This document shows positions 11,001-16,339 of a stretch of 34,022 nt of DNA, piece by piece. The notes under the pieces were generated by a model. The model did no database searches. It was given only the letters and a program-made list of their open reading frames with translations, and was not told the DNA's origin. Both the position numbers and the translations under genes were made by a program. Numbering within the stretch: the stretch's first letter is position 1; every line of letters begins with the position of its first letter. Source of the stretch: DATEPR01 sp036269975 (lineage in GTDB: Bacteria; Actinomycetota; Actinomycetes; Mycobacteriales; Pseudonocardiaceae); assembly GCA_036269975.1 (NCBI GenBank), contig DATBDL010000186.1:1-34022 (forward strand), in the 5' to 3' direction.

Positions 11001-13587
11001 GGCCTACCTCATGTACACGTCGGGATCGACCGGGACGCCCAAGGGCGTCGTGGTCACGCACGCCGGTCTGGTCAACATCGCGGCGGCCGGTGTCGCGGAC
11101 TACGACATCCGGCCCGGTGACCGCGTGATGCAGTGCGCGTCGCCGAGTTTCGACCCGTCGGTACAGGAACTGGGCATGGCGCTGCTGGCCGGCGCCACGC
11201 TCGTCATGCCACCGGTCGGCCCGGTCCTCGGTGACGACCTGCTGACGTTCCTGCGCGAACACCGGATCACGTACTTCACCGTGCCGCCGGTGGCCCTGGC
11301 GACCGTGCCGGCGCCGATCGACCTGCCGGACCTGCGCACGGTGGTGGTCGGCGGCGATCAATGCCCGGCCGCACTGGTCGACCGGTGGGCACCGTCCTGC
11401 CGGATGATCAACGCGTACGGCCCGACCGAGGCGACCGTCGCCGTCACGTGGAGCCGGCCGCTGGTGCCTGATGAGGGCGCGCCGCCGATCGGCGGACCGA
11501 TCGACAACACGCGGGTCTACGTGCTGGACAAGGCATTGCGGCCGGTGCCGGTCGGTGTCCGGGGCGAGCTGTACGTCACCGGCGTCGGCCTGGCGCGCGG
11601 CTACCACAATCGGGCAGGCTTGACTGCCGACCGGTTCACGGCCGATCCGTTCGGCCCGGTCGGCAGCCGGATGTACCGGACCGGGGACGTGGTCCGTTGG
11701 CGGCCGGACGGTCAACTCGACTTCGTCGGCCGCGCGGACGACCAGATCAAGATCCGCGGCATCCGGATCGAACCCGGTGAGGTCGCCGCCGCCCTACGGC
11801 GGCACGACGCCGTCACCGACGCCGTCGTCGTCGCGCACGAGGACCCGCCCGGCGTGACTCGGCTGGTCGCCTACGTCGTCGGGGAAACCGTGGACCTGCG
11901 GGAATTCCTCGGTCGCTCGCTGCCCGAGCACCTGATCCCGGCCGCGTTCGTGTTCCTGGACGCGCTGCCGGTGCGGCCCAGCGGCAAGCTCGACCGGGCA
12001 GCGCTGCCAGCACCCGAATTCGGCGCGGCACGACCGGACCACGTCGCGCCGAGCACGCCGACCGAGACCACGCTGGCCACGGTCTGGGCCGAGGTGCTCG
12101 GCCTGCCCAAGGTCGGCGTGCACGACAACTTCTTCGAACTCGGCGGCGATTCCATCCTGAGCATCCAGGTGGTCTCGCGGGCGCGGCAGCACGGCCTGCG
12201 GCTGAAGTCCAAGGACCTGTTCCTGCACCAGACGATCGCCGCTCTGGCCGGCCACGTCACCATGTCCGACGACGCGGTGCCGACCGAAGCACCCGTCGTC
12301 GGTGCGGTCCCGCTCACCCCGATCCAGCACTGGTTCTTCGACACGCACACCGCACGGCCGCAGCACTTCAACCAGTGCGTCCTGGTCGAAGTACCGTCCG
12401 ATGTGGACGAACCAGCACTCGGAACCGCGCTGGCGGCCCTGCTGGCGCACCACGACGCGCTCCGCATGCGGTTCACGCCGTCGGCGGACGGGTGGCAGCA
12501 GTACAACCCGCCGGTCGAGCCGGCCGAGATGCTGCACCGGCACGACAGCGGCGACCTGGCCGACGTCGAGCGGGTGGCCGACAAGCTGCACACCGGCTTC
12601 GACCTCGCCACCGGCCCGCTGTTCCAGGCCGCGCTGTTCGGCGGCGACGGCCCGACCCGCTACCTGTTCCTGGTAGCGCACCACCTGGTGTTCGACGGTG
12701 TGTCGTGGCGGATCGTGCTGGCCGACCTCGCGACGGCATACCAGCAGGTCACCGCCGGTCAGCCGGTGGACCTCGGCCCTCGGACGACGTCGTTCCACGA
12801 CTGGTCGATCCGCCTGGCCGAGCACACCGCGAACGGCGGTTTCGCCGACGAACTGGACCACTGGCGGCAGGTCGACACCACGGCGCTTCCGGTCGATCAC
12901 TCCGGCGGATCGTCCGCGCCGAAGTCCGGCGTGCTGGTCCACATCGACGCCGACGACACCTCGGCCCTGCTACGGGCGGCGCCGGCCGCGTATCGCGTGC
13001 GGATCAACGATGTGCTGCTGACCGCGTTGGCATGCGCGGTCACGCGGTGGACCGGCGAGCGGACGGTGTCGGTGGACCTGGAGGGCCACGGCCGCGAGGA
13101 ACTGTTCGACGACGTCGACGTGTCACGGACGGTCGGCTGGTTCACCACCGTCTATCCGGTGACGCTGGAGCTGCCGGCCGGCACGCGGTGGCGGCAGACC
13201 ATCCAGGCCGTGCGACGGCAGTTGCGAGCGGTACCGAACAACGGCATCGGCTTCGGCGCGTTGCGCTGTCTGGCCCGTCAGGTGCCGGACACGAGTGCGC
13301 CGATCGCGTTCAACTATCTGGGCCAATGGGACGGCGCGGCCGGCGGCACCGATGGCACCGACGGCGGCCTGTTCCGGGCGGTGCACTCGTCGATCGGCCA
13401 GGAACACGACCCTGACACGCCGGACACGTACCTGTTGGAGGTGGTCGGCGGAGTACAGGACGGACAGTTGACGTTCTCGTGGTTCTACCACCCGGACCGC
13501 CACGACGAGGCCACCATCCGCACGGTCGCCGACGACTTCGCCACCGCACTACGCACCATCGCAGCCGACTGCCGGAGGCCGAGATGA
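1..13587 (+). CDS. Non-ribosomal peptide synthetase, four modules, 5' end outside the window
   Basis: The frame is open from base 1 to the TGA at 13585-13587 (4528 residues), so the start lies upstream. The domain order read from core motifs is: tail of a condensation domain, A1, PCP1, C2, A2, PCP2, E2, C3, A3, PCP3, C4, A4, PCP4, E4. All four carriers have LGGDSILSI with the phosphopantetheine serine at about residues 634, 1633, 3032 and 4051. The C and E domains keep HHxxxDG, and the A domains keep YTSGSTGxPKG, YRTGD and the catalytic lysine (xGKxD). The protein activates four amino acids and adds them to a peptide made by upstream modules; two are epimerised to D. No thioesterase or reductase follows E4. 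The gene overlaps the exporter gene by ATGA, and an MbtH gene follows in the same operon. The product is unknown. Confidence 0.98.
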   Translation, partial: PEGTNLFDSMIVFENYPFDENAVLAAGLRVREVRAHETTNFPLSARAHLDDRLHVQIAYDPALFDPSTTDRMAVHLTALLNGMTADRVADLPMLTPAEQHQLLTTWNGTETSAGTTTLPDLFERQVASTPDAIAVTCERTNLTYAEVNRQANQLAHKLIACGAGPERFVALVLPSSTALVVAVLAVLKTGAAYVPLDPDYPADRIAGTIADAQPVVVVDSIDADGYPATNPSRHLDHRHPAYVIYTSGSTGRPKGVLIPHENVVRLFESTRHWFDFNDTDVWTLFHSYAFDFSVWELWGALLHGGRLVVVPHSVSRSPQDFLRLLADERVTVLNQTPSAFYQLMAADPGALSLRYVVFGGEALDLRRLAGWYDRHADDGPVLVNMYGITETTVHVSYLALDRTRGAGSTIGVPIPDLRTYVLDSGLRPVPIGVPGELFVAGAGLARGYLNRPGLSADRFVACPFGEPGARMYRTGDVVRWSADGLLEFVGRADAQVKIRGFRIEPGEIEAALLARPEIGQAAVVVRRRDGGEQLVAYLVAATGHTVDHRAVRDGLVDVLPRHMVPAAFVTLPELPLTRNGKLDHRALPEPDRVGDGYVAPRTETERRISETWAELLGVSTVGIEDNFFELGGDSILSIRLAARLRTVLGIDVSPRTVFGNTTVASLAAALAEETAQPPIPTAPRHGHLPMSFAQQRLWFLDQFEPNSTEYLTWYGVRLHGDLDIEALQAALTTLAARHESLRTTFDTVDNHGVQIIHEPAEVPLAFHDGDLDEVIAADNGRPFDLRTGPLWRANLIRVGPDDHALTLTMHHIITDGWSMGVLVDELSACYQGSPLPALPLTYVDHAAWQREQRHDEQLAYWREQLGGSASLDLPTDRPRPPVQTKNGAAIEFTVPADTTNALRELANRHDSSLFPALVAVCQVLLHRWTGQSDIAVGTVVSGRERPELAGLVGMFVNTIVLRSQVGGTFDEFLRQVKDTVGHAMANQDVPFERIVDELAPDRDTSRTPLFQAMVVLQNAANPIPDLPGITVGDLPLPDQTTSVDLSIDFQEQDSALAGSLVYNTDLFDASTMERMVEHLLILCTAVTSSPTRPMATLDLLPAHERAQLLRGWNDTALDAPDQTYPELFQAQVMRTPDATALVCGTTTFTYTELNDRANRLAHHLIERGVGPERIVALALPRTADMVIALLAVWKAGGVYLPIDPTLPADRIEFLRADADPVLVLDRIIDPIGVPSTNPVTPLRAANTAYVIYTSGSTGRPKGVAVPHRNLANLLAAHRAGFVADAGGGRLRVGLTATFSFDTSLEGPLLMADGHELHLIDEGLRVDPHALVDHIARHRIDFLDLTPTYLRELVAAGLLDSPPRVLMIGGEALPATLWHRLSEVAAYNFYGPTETTIDALVCRVSDADRPLVGRPLGNLSAYVLDSAYQPVPIGVHGELYLAGDQLARGYLNRPGLTADRFVANPFGDRHGCRMYRTGDLVRWTNDGMLDYLGRADDQVKVRGHRIELGEVEAALTRLPYVAAAAAAIRHDRLVGYVVPVADATDDADLRSALRQTLPDYLVPTAFVTLAALPRTTSGKIDRRALPNPSLGVPSTGRLAPRTPVERALAEIWSQVLGVAPIGVEDNFFGLGGDSILSIQIVSRARQAGLRLTSKDIFQHQTIAELALQTGRTVGPLPARAPVHGPAPLTPIQRWFFDTHADNPNHYTMSMLVELADDVDPDTLNAALALVVDHHEALRLRFIDNTAQDAVATVDTVLTCVDGPIEPAARTAQSTMDVNGGLRALLGGGPRPMLFLVCHHLVIDGVSWRVLFDDLATAYRQLTAGEPVTLPPTTTGYRDWAAHLADHVRDGGFDDELPYWSDIAPADLPVDHAGPNTHGQARTITTRLDRTQTDLLLRTVPDAYRTQVNDVLLAALGRALAVWSGQDTVLIGMEGHGREDILPGVDLSRTIGWFTSEFPAALTIPSTSDTATLLKSVKEQLRAVPRRGIGYGALRYLRGADLHVTPQISFNYHGQWDNGGASGLYAAWHGGVGADQAPESERGYLLDVTGVVADDELELGWTYSPGVHDEATVTRVAESMTAELLAIIAHCAQPAAGGRTPSDFPLARLDQAAVDRIAGDGRDVEDVYPLTGLQAGMLFHSLVDRDSKAYADRLVIRLAGVRDLAALATAWQQVVDRTPVLRGSLVWRGVEHPLMVVHRTADLFVDTELDLTTAPLMRVAMTRQSDDEVELTWTVHHVILDGWSLGQVFAEVCERYAALAAGQQPKPIRRRPFRDYLRWLAGQDTEAATAYWRRALDGVETTTPLPYDRTPIEAHRTESAESVALDLPAAALRDIAGHSGLTINTLVQGAWAILLSRQGGGHDIVFGTAVSGRPADLPGVESMIGMFVNTVPTRVDVDGSATVVAWLRALQAEQTEARRFDHVPLSELRASTGLPSLFDSMIAFENYPVDEAALTGSGVRVVRVDGMDTTNFPLSARAFVGDELHIDLCYDPALFDRATIRALAEHLRTLLIGIGEHIDEPLHRLPIPHRERLLAGGRCATGPGATPVLAAFAEQVRRRPASDAVVGSAETLSYAELNARANQVAHSLRALGAGPDTLVSVPVDQGVRQIVGMLGVLKAGACYVPGEDGDARFVVGDCADQPTDDLVVTIRPHDLAYVIYTSGSTGTPKGVAVEHTALATHLDAIRSRFGIGADDTVLYFARPTVDVAIEQVLTALTSGARLVLPDNQLMSADELLDLLDGERITVANLPSGYFHAVAAALRGRPRTLRTMISGSDRLSPAAAAAWTELTGIRLLNAYGPTETVITATVHDVTGADITIGRPVARDAYVLDDWLAPVPDGVAGELYLAGDLLARGYLAQPGLTAERFVACPFGAPGGRMYRTGDIVRWTADGELSFVGRADSQLKIRGFRIEPAHIEAALTRHPDIAEAVVVGRDQRLIAYVVPVADRPVPDPSDLTELPAHMVPSVLQRIDRVPLTRNGKVDHAALPDVELPETDHIAPRDAAERAVAAVWAEVLGVARIGVHDNYFALGGDSILSIRLVSKLRDALGVDVSPRALFGHPTVAALAANLKPAEELSLRRIDRDPPPPASFAQQRLWFLDSFEPNSTAYNTGYAVRLRGDLDVAALRAAFTFLVARHESLRTTFDATPNGPVQVIHPPADVPIPVIDTSEVDDVLRHEATTPFDLRTGPLLRLTLVRLAEDEHVLVVGAHHIITDGWSMGVLGDELATAYAALRDDKTPDLPELAVQYADFAAWQRQDRGIERQLDYWRTHLTGVAPVALPTDRPRPTVRTTNGAVCEFDVPAEVTAGLRRLASLHDCTLFVPLVAACQVLLHRWSGQDDITVGTATSGRRPELASLVGFFVNTVALRGRIDPARPFDEFLDNARNMVLDGFAHQDVPFDRVVDELKPVRDTSRAPLFDTMVVLQNTPGGAAGLPDLVVEELSLPTVTANYDLTFEFHEADGVLYGALTYNTDLFDPPTVDRLTDHLGVLLAGITADPGRPVQNLPLLTLTERRELALWNDTARPLSSSTLIELFEARVAETPSAIAMESPDGTLTYAEFNARVNRLAHLLADNGIGPEQVVALVLPRSVVNTVAQLAVFKAGAAYLPIDPAYPAERIRLMLDDARPAIVLSTTEHSTHIPGLFLALDTTGLDCQPTMNPAGRVVPAHPAYLMYTSGSTGTPKGVVVTHAGLVNIAAAGVADYDIRPGDRVMQCASPSFDPSVQELGMALLAGATLVMPPVGPVLGDDLLTFLREHRITYFTVPPVALATVPAPIDLPDLRTVVVGGDQCPAALVDRWAPSCRMINAYGPTEATVAVTWSRPLVPDEGAPPIGGPIDNTRVYVLDKALRPVPVGVRGELYVTGVGLARGYHNRAGLTADRFTADPFGPVGSRMYRTGDVVRWRPDGQLDFVGRADDQIKIRGIRIEPGEVAAALRRHDAVTDAVVVAHEDPPGVTRLVAYVVGETVDLREFLGRSLPEHLIPAAFVFLDALPVRPSGKLDRAALPAPEFGAARPDHVAPSTPTETTLATVWAEVLGLPKVGVHDNFFELGGDSILSIQVVSRARQHGLRLKSKDLFLHQTIAALAGHVTMSDDAVPTEAPVVGAVPLTPIQHWFFDTHTARPQHFNQCVLVEVPSDVDEPALGTALAALLAHHDALRMRFTPSADGWQQYNPPVEPAEMLHRHDSGDLADVERVADKLHTGFDLATGPLFQAALFGGDGPTRYLFLVAHHLVFDGVSWRIVLADLATAYQQVTAGQPVDLGPRTTSFHDWSIRLAEHTANGGFADELDHWRQVDTTALPVDHSGGSSAPKSGVLVHIDADDTSALLRAAPAAYRVRINDVLLTALACAVTRWTGERTVSVDLEGHGREELFDDVDVSRTVGWFTTVYPVTLELPAGTRWRQTIQAVRRQLRAVPNNGIGFGALRCLARQVPDTSAPIAFNYLGQWDGAAGGTDGTDGGLFRAVHSSIGQEHDPDTPDTYLLEVVGGVQDGQLTFSWFYHPDRHDEATIRTVADDFATALRTIAADCRRPR
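2050..6330 (+). other. NRPS module 2: C(LCL-like)-A-PCP-E
   Basis: C2 begins at SFAQQRLWFLD (about 2070) and has HHIITDG at about 2428, the LCL type that condenses two L-residues. A2 (about 3370-4760) has FSFDTSLEG and gives pocket residues D, T, E, D, M, G, F, I, D, K by eye; I do not recognise this code, although the acidic positions could suit a basic or polar residue. The PCP2 serine codon is 4897-4899. E2 (about 5055-6330) has HHLVIDGVSW at about 5389, EGHGRED, RTIGWFTSEFP and FNYHGQW, so it looks active and should deliver a D-residue. A TPSDFP linker near 6291-6309 connects it to module 3. Confidence 0.85.
6350..9230 (+). other. NRPS module 3: C(DCL-like)-A-PCP
   Basis: C3 opens with VYPLTGLQAGMLFHSL and has HHVILDG at about 6697; this is the DCL type expected right after an epimerase. 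A3 (about 7640-8970) is odd. The A2 motif region reads KAGACYVPGEDGDARF and lacks the usual LDPxYPxxR stretch, and the loop before YTSGSTGTPKG is short. Later motifs and the catalytic lysine (TRNGKVDH) are present. The pocket read by eye is D, V, E, N, I, G, A, I, T, K, which I cannot assign. The PCP3 serine codon is 9094-9096. There is no epimerase, so the residue should stay L. Confidence 0.82.
9240..13560 (+). other. NRPS module 4: C(LCL-like)-A-PCP-E, terminal
   Basis: C4 begins at SFAQQRLWFLDSFEPNS and is very like C2. A4 (about 10570-12000) has FDPSVQE and a pocket read as D, P, Q, T, V, G, A, V, A, K; the T-V-x-A-V part recalls aromatic or hydrophobic pockets, but I cannot name the residue. 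The PCP4 serine codon is 12151-12153. E4 (about 12300-13560) has HHLVFDGVSW, EGHGREE, RTVGWFTTVYP and FNYLGQW, so it looks active. The protein stops about 10-15 residues after the E fold, without the TPSDF-type linker seen after E2 and without a thioesterase. Confidence 0.85.
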
Positions 13588-14852
13588 CCGAACAGCGAGC
13601 AGCCGTCCGACCGACGCCGGTTCCCCTGTCCCGCAACCGGAACTACCAGATCCTGTGGGGCAGCCAGGCGCTGTCCCTGTTCGGGATCAACGCGACCTTC
13701 ATCGCCTTCCCGCTCCTCGTGCTCGCGCTCAGTGGCTCGCCGGCCGCATCGGGGCTGGTACTCGGCGTCAGCGCGGCCGCCGAACTGGTGGCCGGCGTGC
13801 CGGCCGGCGCGCTGGCCGATCGGTGGGACCGCAAGCGGATCATGCTGGTGTCCGAGGCGATCCAGGTTGTCACGACGGCGGGTTTGGTGGCGGCGCTCTG
13901 GTGGCACCTTGCCACTGTGCCCACGCTGCTGACGGCAGCGATCGTGTTGGGCGCGTGCGAATCCGTGTTCCGGCCGGCCGAAACCGCGTGTCTGCCGAAT
14001 CTGGTACCGACCGAGCAGGTGTCCGGCGCCGTCGCCGGCAACGCGGCTCGGGCCTACCTCGGCAATCTCTCCGGCACGGCCGCCGGCGGTTTTCTGTTCG
14101 CGGTCGGCCGCGCGGTGCCGTTCGTCGCCAATCTCCTCGCGCATGCGGGTTCGTTCGTGGCGCTGCTGTTCCTGAAGCTGCCGCAACGGCCCGTCCAACC
14201 CGCGGTGCCGATCCGCCGACTGGGCGCGGAGATGGCCGAGGGGCTGCGATTCCTGTGGCGGCATCGGCACATCCGGGTCACGGCCCTGTGTGCCGTGGTG
14301 CTCAATCTGTTCTTCAGCGCCTTCTACATCGTCGTGATCGTGCTCGCTCGCACGCGTGGGCTGCCCTCCGGCGAGATCGGCATCATGGCCGCGATGCTCG
14401 GTGTCGGCGGAATCGTCGGCGCGTTCGCCGCGCCCCACCTGACCCGAGTGCTCAGCCCGTACCAGTCGATCATCAGCGTGTTCTGGACGCTGACCGTGCT
14501 CACGCCGCTCGCGGTGTTCATCCACAACGGTTACCTGATGGGCCTGCTGTTCGCGGCAATGGCGCTGCTGCCACCGTCCGCCAACACGGCGATCATCTCC
14601 GAACAACTCCTGCGCACGCCGGACGAACTGCGCGGCCGGCTTTCCGGCGTGCTCGGTGTGCTCGCCGGCGTCGCCGCGGCACTCGGGCCGCCGCTGGGCG
14701 GCGCGCTGACCCAGGCCGTGTCCGGCACGACGGCCGTGCTGCTCTGTTGCGCCGGTATCGCCGTGGTGACCGTGCTGGTCACGGCGAGCCCGACCCTCCG
14801 ACACTTCCCCGCACCGGAATCCCCCACCGAGAAAGGCACCCCCGATGGCTGA
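13584..14852 (+). CDS. MFS transporter, MdtH/enterobactin-exporter-like, NRPS cluster exporter
   Basis: A 422-residue integral membrane protein of the major facilitator superfamily (MFS_3/EntS-like group), with about 12 hydrophobic segments. The N-terminal part reads LSRNRNYQILWGSQALSLFG, and the cytoplasmic loop ALADRWDRKRIM between helices 2 and 3 matches the MFS signature GxxxDRxxRR. I chose the ATG at 13584 because it overlaps the NRPS stop as ATGA and has GGAGG seven bases upstream; the open frame extends further 5' only inside the NRPS gene. Its position between the NRPS and MbtH genes, with overlaps on both sides, suggests that it exports the peptide or gives self-resistance. The substrate is inferred from context only. 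Confidence 0.93.
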   Translation: MTEQRAAVRPTPVPLSRNRNYQILWGSQALSLFGINATFIAFPLLVLALSGSPAASGLVLGVSAAAELVAGVPAGALADRWDRKRIMLVSEAIQVVTTAGLVAALWWHLATVPTLLTAAIVLGACESVFRPAETACLPNLVPTEQVSGAVAGNAARAYLGNLSGTAAGGFLFAVGRAVPFVANLLAHAGSFVALLFLKLPQRPVQPAVPIRRLGAEMAEGLRFLWRHRHIRVTALCAVVLNLFFSAFYIVVIVLARTRGLPSGEIGIMAAMLGVGGIVGAFAAPHLTRVLSPYQSIISVFWTLTVLTPLAVFIHNGYLMGLLFAAMALLPPSANTAIISEQLLRTPDELRGRLSGVLGVLAGVAAALGPPLGGALTQAVSGTTAVLLCCAGIAVVTVLVTASPTLRHFPAPESPTEKGTPDG

Positions 14853-15057
14853 CGACGACAACACGACCTTCCAGGTTTTACGCAACGACGAGGAGCAGTA
14901 CTCGCTCTGGCCGCTCACGCTGGACATCCCGGCCGGCTGGCAGGCCGTCGGCAAGCAGGGCACCAAGGCCGAGTGCATGTCCTATGTGGACGAGGTATGG
15001 ACCGACATGCGGCCGCGCAGCCTGCGCGAACAGATGGCCGCCGACGCGGGGAAATGA
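14845..15057 (+). CDS. mbtH: MbtH-like protein, adenylation-domain chaperone
   Basis: This 70-residue protein carries the family signature: NDEEQYSLWP near the start, IPAGWQAVGKQG in the middle and VWTDMRPRSLR near the end. MbtH proteins bind A domains and are often needed for their folding or activity. The gene overlaps the exporter by eight bases and its stop overlaps the P450 start as ATGA, so the three are probably co-translated. Codon 12 (14878-14880) is TTA, a very rare codon in this high-GC DNA, which could make translation depend on a bldA-type leucyl tRNA. Family assignment is secure; which A domains it serves is not known. Confidence 0.97.
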   Translation: MADDDNTTFQVLRNDEEQYSLWPLTLDIPAGWQAVGKQGTKAECMSYVDEVWTDMRPRSLREQMAADAGK

Positions 15058-16280
15058 CGATGACGGTCTCCGACCTCGCGCCCGATCCGACGACGTTCGA
15101 CGGGATGATCGCCTGGTGCCGCGAACAGCGCCGGCACGGCCCGGTCCGCTACAACGAGCACCAGAACGGCTGGGAACTCTTCGACCACGCCGATGTCGGC
15201 CGTGTGCTGTTCGACCCGGTCACGTTCTCGTCGGACTTCTCGGGTCTCGCGCCCAGCCAGGAGGACTTCGACCTGTTCGTCAAGGGCGACATCACCGGCG
15301 TCGACCCGCCACGGCACCGCAAGCTGCGCGGCCTGGTCAGCCAGGCGCTCACCCCGCGGATGATCGCCGACCTCGCGCCCCGCATCCGCATCAGGACCGA
15401 CGCCCTGCTGGACGAGGTCGGCGACGAGTTCGACCTCGTCGATGCGCTCGCCGATCCGCTGCCGATCATGGTGATCGCGGAACTGCTCGGCATCCCGGTC
15501 GCCGACTGGCCGCTGTTGCGCGGCTGGGCGACCGTGATGCTGGGCAGCGACGACGTGCGCGACGACACGACGAACGAGGACATCGCGCGGGCCCTGGCCG
15601 AACTGGCGCCGACGGTCCGCGAGCTGAACGCGTATCTCGCCGCGCACGTCCAGCACTGCCGCGCCCATCCCGGCGACGACCTGACCAGCCGACTGGTCGC
15701 CGCGGAGGTGGACGGGCAGCGACTGGCCGACGACGAGATCCTCGGGTTCGTCGGATCGCTGCTGTCCGCCGGCCACATCACGATGACCGCGCTGCTGACC
15801 AGCGCGATCGTCCTGCTGGACCAGCATCCGGACGCGGCGGCGGAACTGCGGGCCGACCCGACGAAACGGCCGGCCGCGTTCGAGGAGGTGTTGCGCTGCC
15901 GGCCGCCGTTCCCGCAGATCGGCCGCCGCACCACAGGTGCGGTGGAGATCGCGGGCACGTCGATTCCGGCCGACAGCATGATCACGCTGTGGGTGGCCGC
16001 GGCGAACCGGGACGGCACGCGGTTCGCCGACCCGGACACGTTCGACATCCACCGCAGGCCCAACCCGCATCTGGCCTTCGGGCACGGCATCCACTTCTGC
16101 GTCGGCGCGCCGCTGGCCCGGTTGGAAGCCGCGATCGTGCTGGACGTGCTGTTCGGCCGCTACACGGACATCGCGGTGGCGCCTGCGCCGGAATTCCGCA
16201 ATCCCTGGTTGATGACCACCGCGAAACGGCTACCGGTCGCCGTACGACCTGGACCTCGTCGCCCACCTGGAGATCACTGA
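15054..16280 (+). CDS. Cytochrome P450, probable peptide-tailoring oxidase
   Basis: A 408-residue soluble bacterial P450. The heme loop FGHGIHFCVGAPLAR supplies the thiolate Cys349, and the K-helix motif is EVLR (Glu278, Arg281). The I-helix reads SAGHITMTAL: Thr243 is in the position of the oxygen-activating threonine, but the acidic residue normally before it is Ile242. I chose the ATG at 15054, which overlaps the MbtH stop as ATGA; a second in-frame ATG at 15060 is possible. It is the last gene of the NRPS operon and a convergent terminator follows. It may hydroxylate a carrier-bound amino acid or the finished peptide. The substrate cannot be read from the sequence, and electron-transfer partners are not in the window. 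Confidence 0.95.
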   Translation: MTMTVSDLAPDPTTFDGMIAWCREQRRHGPVRYNEHQNGWELFDHADVGRVLFDPVTFSSDFSGLAPSQEDFDLFVKGDITGVDPPRHRKLRGLVSQALTPRMIADLAPRIRIRTDALLDEVGDEFDLVDALADPLPIMVIAELLGIPVADWPLLRGWATVMLGSDDVRDDTTNEDIARALAELAPTVRELNAYLAAHVQHCRAHPGDDLTSRLVAAEVDGQRLADDEILGFVGSLLSAGHITMTALLTSAIVLLDQHPDAAAELRADPTKRPAAFEEVLRCRPPFPQIGRRTTGAVEIAGTSIPADSMITLWVAAANRDGTRFADPDTFDIHRRPNPHLAFGHGIHFCVGAPLARLEAAIVLDVLFGRYTDIAVAPAPEFRNPWLMTTAKRLPVAVRPGPRRPPGDH

Positions 16281-16287
16281 AGAAGGT

Positions 16288-16324
16288 GGCCCGGATCGGT
16301 CGGCGCGCCCGCCCGGTCCGGGCC
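16288..16324. terminator. GC-rich hairpin between convergent operons
   Basis: GGCCCGGA (16288-16295) and TCCGGGCC (16317-16324) form a perfect 8-bp stem with a 21-base GC-rich loop. It fills most of the 59 bases between the P450 stop and the minus-strand permease stop, so it may terminate both transcripts. There is no T-tract, which is usual in actinomycetes. It is a convenient proposed right border for the NRPS cluster. Confidence 0.6.
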
Positions 16325-16339
16325 GTGGGTTCGACGCGT

